Source: Nonomuraea dietziae (lineage in GTDB: Bacteria; Actinomycetota; Actinomycetes; Streptosporangiales; Streptosporangiaceae). From it: a DNA stretch of 64,000 nt. Under the pieces are notes generated by a model that made no database searches, had not been told where the DNA came from, and saw nothing but the letters and a program-made list of their open reading frames with translations. Shown piece by piece: positions 50,771-59,888 of the stretch; the stretch's first letter is position 1; every line of letters starts with the position of its first letter. The stretch is from contig NZ_JACIBV010000001.1 of assembly GCF_014195505.1 (NCBI RefSeq), positions 186,001-250,000 on the forward strand. Direction: 5' to 3'. A program made the translations under genes and the position numbers.

Positions 50771-52411
50771 ATGCGCAACCTGCTCGCCGCGCTGCTGCTG
50801 GGCGGAACAGCCCTGCTGCCCGTCAAGGCCGACACGGTCGACATTCAGTTACTCGGAATCAACGACTTCCACTCCGCCCTGCCGACGAGCTTCGCCATGA
50901 CCCCAGGCGGTCCTGTCGAGGCAGGCGGCGCCGAGTACCTCGCCGCCCACTTCGACCGGCTCCAGCGGGAGAATCCCGAGGGCACCCTGCGACTCGCCGC
51001 GGGCGACAACATCTCCTCCAGCACGATGAACGCCACCCTGCAGCACGACGAGCCCGGCATCGAGGCCCTGAACCTCATGCGCCTGGACGCCTCCAGCGTC
51101 GGCAACCACGAGTTCGACGAGGGCGTGGCCGAGCTGCGCCGGATGGAGAACGGCGGCTGCCACCCCATCGACGGTTGCGCCCGGCCCAACTTCAAGGGCG
51201 CGTCCTTCCCCTACCTGGGCGCCAACATCGTCGACACCACGACAGGCAAGCCCGCCTTCGCTCCCTACATCGTCAAGGAGCTGAAGGGGATCAAGGTCGG
51301 GGTCATCGGCGTCTCGTACAAGAACACGTTGAAGGAGGCGCCAGGGCCCACCACCCCCCTGGAAGCCCGTGACGAGGCCCAGGCCGTCAACGCCTATGCC
51401 GCCGAGTTGAAGGCCAAGGGCGTGCGCACCATCGTGGTCCTGATCCACCAGGGCGGCGGGCAGACCGGCGGTGGACTGCCCAACCAGTGCAACAACCTGG
51501 CCGGACCGATCAAGGACATTGTCGCGAAGTTCGACCCCGAGGTCGACGCTGTGATCTCCGGACACACCCACAACCCCTACATCTGCGAGATCAACGGCAT
51601 CCCCGTCACCCAGACCTCGGGCCACACCCGCGAGCTCACCCGAATCAAGCTCACGATCGACCGCGCCACCGGCAACCCGACGGCGCACCAGGCGGAGAAC
51701 ATCACCGTCACGCACGACATCGAGCCGAACGGCGCGATCGCCGCGCTGCGCCGCGAGTCCGATCAGTACGCCCAGCGCCTGCTCGACCGGCCCGTCGGTC
51801 TGATCCATCGCGACCTGACGACGATCAGGAACGCCGCGGGCGAATCCACCATCGCCCATGCCCTGGCCGACGGGCGTCTGGCCGCGACCTCCTCACCTGA
51901 GACCGGCGGCGCCCAGATCGCGATCCAGCCCCCGTACGGCGGCGGCATCGGCGGCGACCTCCTGGTCCACCCGACGGGCAACGAGATGTCCAACCTGGTC
52001 ACGCACGGCAAGGCGCTGCGCGTGGTGCCGTTCAGCAACATGCTGGTGACGATGACCCTGACGGGAGCACAGGTGGAGCGGCTCCTGGAGCAGCAGTGGT
52101 GCGGCCAGAGCACCGCCAGGGTCCTCGGCGTCTCGAAGGGCTTCACCTTCACCTACGACAACGCCAAGCCGGCCTGCGACAAGATCGACCCGGCGACCAT
52201 CAAGCTCAACGGCGCCGTCGTCAACCCGGCGGGAAGATACCGGGTGACGGCCAACTCCTTCATCGCCACAGGGGGAGACGGCTTCAGCGTGCTGACCGAG
52301 GGCACCGAGCGGGTGGAGAAGGTCCGCGACATCGAGGCCTTCGAGTCTCACATCCGCGCCAACACCCCTCTCCAGCCGCCGGCGCTGGGCCGCATCACGC
52401 GCCTGAACTAG
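50771..52411 (+). CDS. Secreted 5'-nucleotidase/metallophosphoesterase
   Basis: A 546-residue extracellular bifunctional enzyme. Signal peptide at residues 1-21; the metallophosphoesterase domain shows LGINDFHSALPTSF, RLAAGDNISSSTMN, SSVGNHEFDEGVAEL and VDAVISGHTHNPYICEING (the DxH, GDN, GNHE and GHTH metal ligands); the C-terminal 5-nucleotidase domain shows NEMSNLVTHGKALRVVPFSN and YRVTANSFIATGGDGFSVLT. It would dephosphorylate nucleotides outside the cell. GAAGGGACGCAC precedes the ATG. Not obviously linked to the sugar operon. Confidence 0.95.
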   Translation: MRNLLAALLLGGTALLPVKADTVDIQLLGINDFHSALPTSFAMTPGGPVEAGGAEYLAAHFDRLQRENPEGTLRLAAGDNISSSTMNATLQHDEPGIEALNLMRLDASSVGNHEFDEGVAELRRMENGGCHPIDGCARPNFKGASFPYLGANIVDTTTGKPAFAPYIVKELKGIKVGVIGVSYKNTLKEAPGPTTPLEARDEAQAVNAYAAELKAKGVRTIVVLIHQGGGQTGGGLPNQCNNLAGPIKDIVAKFDPEVDAVISGHTHNPYICEINGIPVTQTSGHTRELTRIKLTIDRATGNPTAHQAENITVTHDIEPNGAIAALRRESDQYAQRLLDRPVGLIHRDLTTIRNAAGESTIAHALADGRLAATSSPETGGAQIAIQPPYGGGIGGDLLVHPTGNEMSNLVTHGKALRVVPFSNMLVTMTLTGAQVERLLEQQWCGQSTARVLGVSKGFTFTYDNAKPACDKIDPATIKLNGAVVNPAGRYRVTANSFIATGGDGFSVLTEGTERVEKVRDIEAFESHIRANTPLQPPALGRITRLN

Positions 52412-52461
52412 CGCGCCGCCGCCCGTCTGCCTCGCGCGTGCCAGCGGGCGCCCGCCTCCGG

Positions 52462-52857
52462 TCAGCCGTCGGCCGGCTGCAGGTGCCTGGTGTCCACCCG
52501 ATGGCCCGCCTCTTCCAGGACGGTGACCGCCAGCCTGGCCCTCTGCTCGGGCACGAGGACCAGGTCTGCGTGGTAGGTCGAGGCGACGAAGACCGGGATC
52601 GCCGCCTCGGCCAGCGGGCCCACGATCGCGGCGAGCATGCCGGGGACGTCGAGGTCGTGGGCCGTGGCGCCGCCGTACAGGCCGATCCACCGCTCGCCCG
52701 AACCGCTCGGCCAGGTCTCGCGCACGACGGTGAGCCCTTCGGGGGCGCGCACCAGCGCGATCCACTCGTCGTCCTCGGGGAAGGTCGCGTGCGGCAGGTG
52801 GTCCACGGCGAACACCGACGGCACGACCTGCAGGCGCTGGGCGATAGGCGAACTCAT
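52462..52857 (-). CDS. ACT domain-containing protein
   Basis: A 131-residue protein of the CASTOR/ACT-domain type with two ACT-like units: VFAVDHLPHATFPEDDEW near residue 15 and LDVPGMLAAIVGPLAEAAIP with VFVASTYHADLVLVPEQRA in the second. Such proteins bind an amino acid and may sense it; no catalytic domain is attached. The ATG at 52857 is preferred over a longer frame from 52902 that starts inside the neighbouring fasciclin gene. Same strand as, and 41 bases downstream of, that gene. Confidence 0.88.
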   Translation of the reverse strand: MSSPIAQRLQVVPSVFAVDHLPHATFPEDDEWIALVRAPEGLTVVRETWPSGSGERWIGLYGGATAHDLDVPGMLAAIVGPLAEAAIPVFVASTYHADLVLVPEQRARLAVTVLEEAGHRVDTRHLQPADG

Positions 52858-52898
52858 GGAACGTGTGTACCAGATGCGCGGGCGGGGCGACGGCGGTG

Positions 52899-53456
52899 TC
52901 ACTCCGGCATGAGGACCTTGTCGATGACGTAGACGGTGGCGTTGGCGGTGGGGACGTCGCCGCAGACGACCTTGGCCTCGTTGACCGTGTAGTCCTGGCC
53001 CGAGCCCTTGGCGGTCAGCTTGCCGCCCTCCAGCGTGGTCAGCTGCGCGTCGGTCAGGTCGGAAGGAGCCTTCTTGCCGTCCACCACGTGGTAGGTCAGG
53101 ATCTTGGTGAGCGCCGCCTTGTCGGCCAGCACCCCGTCCAGATCCTGCTTCGGGATCGCGGCGAAGGCGTCGTTGGTCGGCGCGAAGACCGTGATGGCCT
53201 TGGCGGAGTTGAGCGTTTCGACGAGCCCGGCCTTCTTCACCGCGGTGACCAGCGTCGACAGCTCGGGGTTGGTGGAGGCCGCGGTGGCCACCGGCTGGTC
53301 GGCGATCGCGGTGAGGCTGCCCTCACCCGAGGAGGGGACCGACGAGCACGCCGGCCCGAACGGCTCGGCGGCCGCCTGTGGGGACGCGGACGCGGAGGTG
53401 GCGCCGGCCACCGAGGTGGCGAGCGTCAGTGCTGCGGCGATGAGGATGCCCTTCAT
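52899..53456 (-). CDS. Secreted fasciclin (FAS1) domain protein
   Basis: A 185-residue secreted protein: signal peptide at residues 1-24 (MKGILIAAALTLATSVAG then ATSASA) and one FAS1 domain, with NPELSTLVTAVKKAGLVETL, TVFAPTNDAFAAIPKQDLDG, LTYHVVDGKKAPSDLTDAQL and NATVYVIDKVLMPE. Similar in layout to the mycobacterial MPT70/MPT83 family, which act in adhesion at the cell surface. The two cysteines (PACSSVP, VVCGDVP) probably form a disulfide. No sigma/anti-sigma pair is seen beside it, unlike the mycobacterial locus. Confidence 0.93.
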   Translation of the reverse strand: MKGILIAAALTLATSVAGATSASASPQAAAEPFGPACSSVPSSGEGSLTAIADQPVATAASTNPELSTLVTAVKKAGLVETLNSAKAITVFAPTNDAFAAIPKQDLDGVLADKAALTKILTYHVVDGKKAPSDLTDAQLTTLEGGKLTAKGSGQDYTVNEAKVVCGDVPTANATVYVIDKVLMPE

Positions 53457-53801
53457 GGTGTTCTCCCATTGATCGTGAGGAAATGTCTCCTCAACCTGGC
53501 TATTCGCGCTCCCTCGGACCGCCGGCCGCCTGATCTGTCCCAAACTTTCGCAAAGGCAGGCATGTCCATCGCGTCAGGGCCAAGCCCGCGGCACCCGATG
53601 TGGCCCTGCAGCGTCTTCGTCGCGTCGCTCCGGGCGGGCTCGTGCAAGAACCGGTCTGGCGGTACGGGTCGTCACGCGCGTGGCCATCGCCAGCGCCCGG
53701 AGTTCGTCCGCTGAGGGAGAGGACTCTACGGTGATCCAGTTCGCGGCGGATGCGCGACGGATAAGGGGGCGGATGTGGGGAAATCAGGGGAGGATGTCCA
53801 G
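53457..53801. other. Divergent intergenic region, 345 bases, no gene
   Basis: It separates the fasciclin and deazaflavin-oxidoreductase genes. Small frames lack ribosome binding sites and recognisable sequence. No clear dyad was found. Confidence 0.4.
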
Positions 53802-54236
53802 ATGGATCCCACAGACAGCCCGGTTGGCTGGGTCGCCAAGCACATCCAGGAGTACATCGAGACCGACGGGCGCAAGGGACATCGGCGCTGGGGGGTGACG
53901 ACGCTGCTGCTCACCACGCGCGGGCGGGTGTCGGGACTGCCCAGGAGGACCGCGCTGATCTACGGCACGGACGGCGAGCGGCTGATCGTCGTGGGGTCGA
54001 ACGGGGGCGGCGAGGAGCATCCCGCCTGGTACCTCAACCTGCTCGCCGATCCCGCCGTGGAGGTGCAGGTGGCGGCCGACCGGTTCGCGGCCAGGGCGGT
54101 GGAGGCCGAGGGGGAGGAGCGCGAACGCCTGTGGGGCCTCATGGCGGGGCTCTGGAAGGACTACGAGCGGTACCGGACGAAGACCAGCAGGCGGATCCCG
54201 GTGGTGATCCTGGAGCGCGTGCCGGCCGGGGGGTGA
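53802..54236 (+). CDS. Deazaflavin (F420)-dependent nitroreductase family protein
   Basis: A 144-residue split-barrel protein of the Ddn/nitroreductase family: LLLTTRGRVSGLPRRTALIY and LIVVGSNGGGEEHPAWYLNL, the F420-phosphate-binding and HPxWYxNL signatures. It reduces a substrate with coenzyme F420H2; members are found in actinomycetes. The ATG at 53802 with GGGGAGG upstream is preferred to a GTG at 53775. Probably monocistronic, converging on the aminopeptidase. Confidence 0.92.
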   Translation: MDPTDSPVGWVAKHIQEYIETDGRKGHRRWGVTTLLLTTRGRVSGLPRRTALIYGTDGERLIVVGSNGGGEEHPAWYLNLLADPAVEVQVAADRFAARAVEAEGEERERLWGLMAGLWKDYERYRTKTSRRIPVVILERVPAGG

Positions 54237-54308
54237 CACCTCCCACGCGGTCGGCCCGTCTGCATGCCGGACGGCTGACGGCGGGCCGACAGTCCGGAGC
54301 CGCGAGGG

Positions 54309-55817
54309 TCAGCAGAACGTGTCCGTGGCGGGCAGGACGCCGTTGGCCAGGTAGCGGTTGACCGCGTCGTCGACGCAGCCGTTCCGGGGGGCGAAGAGCC
54401 CGCCGTACACGGTGTGGCGGAAGGCGCCGCGCAGGGTCACCAGACGCGAGCCGGTCAGGGCGCGGTGGGTGCGCAGCTGGCCCGCGTAGGGGGTGCCGGG
54501 GTCGCCGGTGGCGCCCACCATCAGGACGGGCACGTCGTTGCGGACCTCGGTGGGAGGTTCGGCGGGGGCGGCCGGCCAGAACGAGCAGGGGCCGAGGTTA
54601 CGCGTCAGGGGTCCGAACAGGCCTTCGTCGGCGCGGTGGGCCTGGATGTCACGGTAGTAGGTCTCGGGGTCGCGCGAGGCCGCCCGGTCCGCGCACATGA
54701 TCGCCGTCTGGACGGCGGCCGATCCTTCGGAGTCGGGGGCGGACAGACCGGTCAGCACCTGGTCGAGTACCGGAGTGGGGGTGACCTCGACGCCGCGGGC
54801 GGCCTGGCTCAGGACCCGGACGTCGGCGGAGAAGGAGGCATAGGCCTCCTCGCTGTCACCCGCGGTGACGCCGAACAGGACCATCGGCAGTGCCCGCGTG
54901 TCGAGCCTGTGGCGGCCCACCCGCAGGGGAGCGCGTGCGGCGGCCGTGTCGATCCTGGCGACGGTGGCCAGCACGTCGGCGGTGGTGGCGCCCAGGTGAT
55001 GGCGGCCGTGACGGCGGGCCGCCCACGACGCCCAGTCGCGCAGGACGGCGTTGAGCGCGGCGCCCTGTGTGCGGGTCAGGTCAGGGCCGAACAGGCCGGT
55101 GTCGACGGCGCTGTCCAGGACGACCCGGTCGGCGCGGCGCGGGAACAGCTGCAGGTAGACCGCGCCCAGGTAGGTGCCGTAGGAGGAGCCGAGGTAGGAC
55201 AGTCTGGGCTCGCCGAGCGCGGCTCTGATGACGTCCATGTCCCTGGCGGTGTTACGGGTGGAGGCGTGCGGCAGCAGCTCCTTGTGCGCGGCGCAGCGGG
55301 CGGCCAGGTCCCTGGCCAGCGCGACGCCCTGGTCGAAGGTGCGCCTGTCCTTGCCCGCGGACCCGACCACCGCGCGGGGCCAGCCGCAGTTCAGCGGGGT
55401 GCTCCGCCCGACGAACCTGGGATCCATCCCGATCAGGTCGTAGCGGGCGGCCACGGCGGGGGCCACCCGCTTCACCTGGAGCACGAGGGACATGGCGGGG
55501 ACGCCGGGTCCGCCGGGGTTGTACAGCAGGACCCCACGCCTGCGTCGCGGATCGGTGGCCTTCAGCCTGGACATGGCGACCTTGATCGTCGGTCCGCCCG
55601 GGCGACGGTAGTCGAGCGGCACGGTCACCACGGCGCACTGGGCCTTCGCCGCGTCCAGCTCCTTGCCGGCCTGGTCTCCTGGCCCTGTCGCGCAACCACG
55701 CCAGGTGATCTGCTGCCGCTCGAACCTGGCCGCGCCTTCGTCGGCCGCGGCCGGTTGCACGGCGACCAGCGAGCCACCCGCCAGCAATGCCGTCACGGCG
55801 ATCCCTCGTCCACGCAT
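54309..55817 (-). CDS. Secreted tripeptidyl-aminopeptidase-like alpha/beta hydrolase
   Basis: A 502-residue secreted enzyme: signal peptide at residues 1-25 (VTALLAGGSLVAVQPAAADE), then the SlpD/TAP-type alpha/beta hydrolase with oxyanion NPGGPGVPAMS, nucleophile in YLGSSYGTYLGAVY, the acid in VGATGDPGTPYAGQ and histidine in GAFRHTVYGG, plus a C-terminal TAP-like domain. It would release N-terminal di- or tripeptides outside the cell. ATG at 55817, with AAGGGGAAC upstream. Divergent from the two-component system at 56.1 kb. Confidence 0.93.
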   Translation of the reverse strand: MRGRGIAVTALLAGGSLVAVQPAAADEGAARFERQQITWRGCATGPGDQAGKELDAAKAQCAVVTVPLDYRRPGGPTIKVAMSRLKATDPRRRRGVLLYNPGGPGVPAMSLVLQVKRVAPAVAARYDLIGMDPRFVGRSTPLNCGWPRAVVGSAGKDRRTFDQGVALARDLAARCAAHKELLPHASTRNTARDMDVIRAALGEPRLSYLGSSYGTYLGAVYLQLFPRRADRVVLDSAVDTGLFGPDLTRTQGAALNAVLRDWASWAARRHGRHHLGATTADVLATVARIDTAAARAPLRVGRHRLDTRALPMVLFGVTAGDSEEAYASFSADVRVLSQAARGVEVTPTPVLDQVLTGLSAPDSEGSAAVQTAIMCADRAASRDPETYYRDIQAHRADEGLFGPLTRNLGPCSFWPAAPAEPPTEVRNDVPVLMVGATGDPGTPYAGQLRTHRALTGSRLVTLRGAFRHTVYGGLFAPRNGCVDDAVNRYLANGVLPATDTFC

Positions 55818-56079
55818 CGAATGTTCCCCTTCGTAGAGCCACACGCCGGGCCGGGCTACGACGCTAGGCCGCAGGGGTGGTCCTTCGCGTCAGCCTCCGG
55901 TGGGGTTTTCCCGCCGCGCGGCGGCGCTCGGGCAGCGGCCCGCCGCAGCCGCCTTGACCTGCGGGTTCTCCTGAGGCGGCGAGCGCGGGAGGTACGACTG
56001 TGGTCTGACGCCGGCCGCCGCGCGCGTGCCGTGCCCGCGGGCGGGACGACTATGTTGGCGTCATGAATCGGCTGGCCTC
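55818..56079. other. Divergent intergenic region
   Basis: About 260 bases between the aminopeptidase and the kinase. It includes a six-codon ATG frame (56063-56083) whose stop overlaps the kinase GTG (GTGA), a possible leader coupling. No dyad was found. Confidence 0.4.
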
Positions 56080-57282
56080 GTGAAGTACGCCGCTTTCGTC
56101 TCCGCCCGGATGGCGCGGCCGGTCAGGGCCCTGTCACGGGCCGGCGGCAGGATCCCGGCGACGGCGTTCGACGCCTGCCTGGCGGCGGTGGTGTTCTTCG
56201 GCGGCGCGGGGCTCAACGGCGCGGTCTACCAGGGCGCCATGGGGCCGCTGCTGCTGCACGCGGCGCTGGCGGCGCCGCTGGTGTGGCGGCGGCGCGCGCC
56301 GCTGGCGGTCTTCTGCGTGGTGGCCGCGGTCGCCTTCGTCCAGTGGCTGGCCGACATCCAGCTGCTGACGGACGTGGCGCTGCTGGTCGCGATGTACACG
56401 GTGGCGGCCCGCTGCCCGTGGCGGCGTACGCTCGCGGCCGCGGTCGTGCTCGAAGCGGGCATCCTGCTGGCCTGCGCGCGGTGGGCGGCGCCGTACGGCG
56501 GCCTGCTCAGCGCGATCGTCTTCCTGAACGCCGTCGCCGTGGCCGTCGTGCTCACCGGGGTGAACACCCGGATCAGGCGCGCCTACCTCGGCTCCCTGCG
56601 TGATCGCGCGCTCCGTCTCGAACGCGAGCGCGACCAGCGCGCCATGCTCGCGGTGGCCGGCGAGCGCGCCCGCGTCGCCCGCGAGATGCACGACATCGTC
56701 ACCCACAACCTCTCTGTCATGGTCGCGCTCGCCGACGGCGCCGGCTTCGCCCAGCGCCGCTCGCCCGACAGGGCGGCCGCCGCCATGCGCCAGATCTCCG
56801 ACACCGGACGGCAGGCGCTCACCGACATGCGGCGCTCCCTCGGCGTGCTGCGGGCCGACGAACCCGAGGCGCTGCGCCACCCGATGCCCGGCATCGCCGA
56901 GCTGGAGTCCCTCGCGGGGCAGATGCGCGCGGCGGGTCTGCCATTGCGCCTGGACCTCGAGGGGGATCCCGCGCTCGTTCCCGTCGCCGCGCAGCTGACC
57001 GTCTTCCGGCTGGCCCAGGAGGCCCTGACCAACACCTTCAAGCACGCGCCGCCGGGCACCAGCGCCGAGGTGCTGGTCCGCTGTTCGCCGGAGAGCGTCA
57101 CGGTCGAGGTCACCGACGACGGCCGCGGTGTGGGGCCCCCTGGTTCGGGTCACGGCATCGTCGGCATGCGCGAGCGGGCCGCGGCGTACGGCGCGACGCT
57201 GCGCGCCGGCCCGCTGCCGGGCGGAGGCTGGCAGGTGTCGGCCACGCTCGACCTCGGCACGGCGGGGGAGAGGGTCCTGTGA
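56080..57282 (+). CDS. NarL-type sensor histidine kinase
   Basis: A 400-residue membrane kinase: four to five spans in residues 20-160, H-box VAREMHDIVTHNLSVMVALA (HisKA_3 type), N-box RLAQEALTNTFKHAPPGTSA and G-box DDGRGVGPPGSGHGIVGMRE. There is no large extracellular domain, so it is an intramembrane sensor like those of actinomycete DesK/LiaS-like kinases. The GTG at 56080 is chosen because it overlaps a short upstream frame stop; an ATG at 56026 would run into a nonconserved leader. It overlaps the response regulator by four bases. Confidence 0.9.
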   Translation: MKYAAFVSARMARPVRALSRAGGRIPATAFDACLAAVVFFGGAGLNGAVYQGAMGPLLLHAALAAPLVWRRRAPLAVFCVVAAVAFVQWLADIQLLTDVALLVAMYTVAARCPWRRTLAAAVVLEAGILLACARWAAPYGGLLSAIVFLNAVAVAVVLTGVNTRIRRAYLGSLRDRALRLERERDQRAMLAVAGERARVAREMHDIVTHNLSVMVALADGAGFAQRRSPDRAAAAMRQISDTGRQALTDMRRSLGVLRADEPEALRHPMPGIAELESLAGQMRAAGLPLRLDLEGDPALVPVAAQLTVFRLAQEALTNTFKHAPPGTSAEVLVRCSPESVTVEVTDDGRGVGPPGSGHGIVGMRERAAAYGATLRAGPLPGGGWQVSATLDLGTAGERVL

Positions 57283-57941
57283 CGATCCGGGTGCTGCTCG
57301 TCGACGACGAGCCGCTGCTGCGCATGGCGTTCACCATGGTGCTCGACGCCCAGGAGGACATGGAGGCGGTGGGGGAGGCGGGTGAAGGAGCCGAGGCCGT
57401 ACGGCTGGCGCGGCGGCTGCGCCCCGACGTCGTGCTCATGGACGTCCGCATGCCCGGACTCGACGGGATCGAGGCGACCCGCAGGATCGTCCGCGACAGG
57501 GGGCAGGCTCGCGTGCTCATCCTCACCACCTTCGACCTGGACGAGTACGCCTTCGCCGGGCTGAGGGCGGGGGCGTCGGGCTTCCTGCTCAAGAACGCCC
57601 TGCCGCAGGAGTTGCTCGCGGCGATCCGTACGGTCGCGGCCGGCGACGCCGTGGTCTCCCCGAGAATCACCCGCCGCCTGCTGGAGACCTTCGCCCACCA
57701 GCTTCCCACCGGCGCGGCAGGGACGAGCGCCGAGCGGCTGCGGCTGCTGACCCAGCGCGAGAGGGAGGTGCTGGTGGAGGTGGCGCGCGGCCTGTCCAAC
57801 GTCGAGATCGCCGAGGCCTTGCAGGTGGCGGAGGCGACGGTGAAGACGCATCTGGGGCGGATCCTGACCAAGTTGGAGCTGCGCGACCGCGTACAGGCGG
57901 TGGTCTTCGCCTACGAGACCCGACTCGTCTCCCCAGCCTGA
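57279..57941 (+). CDS. NarL/LuxR-type response regulator
   Basis: A 220-residue regulator with receiver domain (LVDDEPLLRMAFTMVL, phospho-acceptor aspartate in VLMDVRMPGLDG, lysine in GFLLKNALPQEL) and C-terminal LuxR HTH (LTQREREVLVEVARGLSNVE, TVKTHLGRILTKLELRDRVQ). GTG start overlaps the kinase stop (GTGA), so both are coupled. Target genes are unknown. Confidence 0.94.
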   Translation: MTIRVLLVDDEPLLRMAFTMVLDAQEDMEAVGEAGEGAEAVRLARRLRPDVVLMDVRMPGLDGIEATRRIVRDRGQARVLILTTFDLDEYAFAGLRAGASGFLLKNALPQELLAAIRTVAAGDAVVSPRITRRLLETFAHQLPTGAAGTSAERLRLLTQREREVLVEVARGLSNVEIAEALQVAEATVKTHLGRILTKLELRDRVQAVVFAYETRLVSPA

Positions 57942-58155
57942 TCTACTTTGTAAAGGCGTCGGGCTGGTTCGGTGCCCTGCCGGCTTGTCCGCCCCGAAAG
58001 TTGGCCGATCGCCTGCCAACAGTTGAAGCTGCCGCCCCTGGACTTCGACGGTGGGGGACGCGAGTGTAGGAGGGGCGATCCCCCCTGGCACACCAGCAGC
58101 CCCGGTGGCGTACAAAGGTCACCGGCATCGAGGGGGAGGATCCGAGGCCGTGGAC

Positions 58156-58596
58156 ATGAAGCTCGAGGTCGTGGTGGTTCCGGTCGCCGACGTGGACAGG
58201 TCCAAGAACTTCTACAAGGCCCTCGGGTGGCGGGAGGACGCCGACGTCGTCGCCGGAGACGACTTCCGGGCGGTGCAGCTGACTCCACCCGGCTCGGGGT
58301 GCTCGGTCATCTTCGGCACCGGGGTCACCTCGGCCGCGCCGGGCTCGATGCAGGGTCTGTACCTGATCGTCGACGACATCGACGCGGCACGGTCCGAGCT
58401 CATCGACCGCGGGGCCGACGTGGGTGAGGTGTTCCATGACGCGGGAGGGGTGCTGCCCGAGGCGGGGACCGGGGGGCGGCGGGTCTCCGGCCCGGCTCCG
58501 GACCGCCAGAGCTACTTCTCCTTCGCCTCCTTCAGTGACCCCGACGGCAATGGCTGGCTGCTCCAGGAGGTCACCACCCGTCTTCCTGGCCGGTGA
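58156..58596 (+). CDS. VOC family (glyoxalase-like) protein
   Basis: A 146-residue vicinal-oxygen-chelate protein: VVVVPVADVDRSKNFYKALG, AVQLTPPGSGCSVIFGTGV and SFASFSDPDGNGWLLQEVTT. Start either ATG 58156 or the in-frame GTG 58150, with GGGGGAGG some ten bases before the latter. It is followed 55 bases on by a small conserved gene with which it may be cotranscribed; such small proteins are often neighbours or C-terminal partners of glyoxalase-like proteins. Confidence 0.9.
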   Translation: MKLEVVVVPVADVDRSKNFYKALGWREDADVVAGDDFRAVQLTPPGSGCSVIFGTGVTSAAPGSMQGLYLIVDDIDAARSELIDRGADVGEVFHDAGGVLPEAGTGGRRVSGPAPDRQSYFSFASFSDPDGNGWLLQEVTTRLPGR

Positions 58597-58651
58597 GCCC
58601 GGAGCGTGAGAGTGGTGGTCTGACGGCTGTTCTCGCAGGAGGAGTACCGAG

Positions 58652-58837
58652 ATGCAGGTGAGCTTTGACTCCGTGGCCGGGCTGGCCGACGCTCTGCGCC
58701 GTGCGGAGGCCGCGCACGGCCGGCATGAGCAGGAGCTCGGGCACCCCGATCAGGACTGGCCGACCTGGTACGCGCAGTACATGGTGCGCGAGCAGGCCGG
58801 GGACGCCGGTCCTGCGGACCGGGAAGCGAGCGGCTGA
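58652..58837 (+). CDS. Small conserved actinobacterial protein
   Basis: A 61-residue acidic protein, mostly helical, with the pattern LADALRRAEAAHGRHEQELG and DQDWPTWYAQYMVREQAG. Proteins with a DWPxWYAxYMvxEQAG stretch are familiar from actinomycete genomes, but their role is not known to me. AGGAGGAGTACCGAG precedes the ATG, a strong start. Linked to the preceding VOC gene by spacing and strand. Confidence 0.85.
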   Translation: MQVSFDSVAGLADALRRAEAAHGRHEQELGHPDQDWPTWYAQYMVREQAGDAGPADREASG

Positions 58838-58919
58838 GCGCCCGGCACGGCGGCCGGGCAGAGGACGCGCGACGGCCCACGCCGACCGCCACGCGGCCAC
58901 CCGCGAGTGACCGGCAGGG

Positions 58920-59795
58920 TTACGGCTTCTTGAGCACCTCCACCAGGGCGGAGATGCTGTGGTCGCCGTGGCCCGCCTCGACGGCCCGTCTCAGCAGGTC
59001 GTGGAAGGGGGCGTGCCAGGCCACGTCGACGCCGGCCTCCTCGCCGAGCTGTTGGTCATAGGCGGCTCCCTCGAGGAAGAGGTTCACCGTCGACATCGGC
59101 TTGGTGTAGTCGCCGCTGTCGATCTCCTGAGCGAAGACCGGCAGGATGGAGCTGATCATTTCCAGCCACTTGACGGTGAACCGCACCAGCGTGGCGGCCT
59201 CCAGTCCCCGCGCCTGGACGACGGCGGCGCCGTGGAAGAAGCCGACGAGGGCCGGCAGCAAGGTGCCGCCCACCGCCATCTCGTAGAGGGCGGCGAGGTC
59301 GCTCTCGTCGCCGAGATGGACCGTGTCGCCGCCCAGCACTCTCAGCGTCGTCTCGTACTCGTCGAAGACGGACCTGTCGCCGCCGTAGTACAGGAGGGTG
59401 TCCGGCTTGCCCACGGCCGAAGGCACGTTCTTGATCGCCCCGTCGAGGAACCTGGCGCCGTGCCCGGTCGCCCAGGCGGCCATCTCTCTGGCGCCGGCGG
59501 GGGAGCCGCTGTTCAGGGTGACGAGGGAGCGCCCGGCCAGCGCGGCGGCGGCCGGTTCCAGTGCCTCCCGCGTATGGTCGTAGGTGGTCAGGATGGCGAT
59601 GATCAGGGGGCTGGCGGCGACGGCGTCGGCGATCGCCGTCTCGTGGCGTGCGCCCCTGGCGACCAGGGGTGCGGCCTTGCTCGCGGTCCTGTTCCACACC
59701 GTCGTGGGATGTCCCGCCTCGAGGAAAGCCTCGGCCAGCGCCGTACCCATCGAGCCGAGCCCGAGGACGGTCACCGGGGTGCGGTGGTCGGTCAT
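58920..59795 (-). CDS. NAD(P)-dependent oxidoreductase, imine-reductase-like
   Basis: A 291-residue 6-phosphogluconate-dehydrogenase/hydroxyisobutyrate-dehydrogenase fold protein. Rossmann part VTVLGLGSMGTALAEAFLEA, TTVWNRTASKA, LVTLNSGSPAGAREMA; the C-terminal helical half (LAALYEMAVGGTLLPALVGF, FLEGAAYDQQLGEEAGVDVA) has the imine-reductase look rather than the classical catalytic lysine pattern. It likely reduces imines or beta-hydroxyacids with NADPH. An isolated gene with an inverted-repeat operator in front. Confidence 0.9.
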   Translation of the reverse strand: MTDHRTPVTVLGLGSMGTALAEAFLEAGHPTTVWNRTASKAAPLVARGARHETAIADAVAASPLIIAILTTYDHTREALEPAAAALAGRSLVTLNSGSPAGAREMAAWATGHGARFLDGAIKNVPSAVGKPDTLLYYGGDRSVFDEYETTLRVLGGDTVHLGDESDLAALYEMAVGGTLLPALVGFFHGAAVVQARGLEAATLVRFTVKWLEMISSILPVFAQEIDSGDYTKPMSTVNLFLEGAAYDQQLGEEAGVDVAWHAPFHDLLRRAVEAGHGDHSISALVEVLKKP

Positions 59796-59863
59796 GTGAT
59801 GCTCCAGTCCAAGTCGTCAGTGACGTGCTCGTCCATGCTGGAGGCTCCACGGACATTTCCTCA

Positions 59864-59888
59864 AGTACCTACTATTTCAGCAGGTACT
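59864..59888. promoter_or_regulatory. Dyad operator before imine-reductase-like gene
   Basis: AGTACCT (59864-59870) and AGGTACT (59882-59888) are perfect 7-bp inverted arms with an 11-base spacer, about 70 bases before the gene start. AGTACCT-type dyads are typical of HxlR/MarR-type regulators, yet no such gene is adjacent on the other side. Confidence 0.65.

Noticed and set aside
53453-53647. 64-codon minus-strand frame upstream of the fasciclin gene
   Set aside because: It overlaps the fasciclin start, has no ribosome binding site and no protein-like features.
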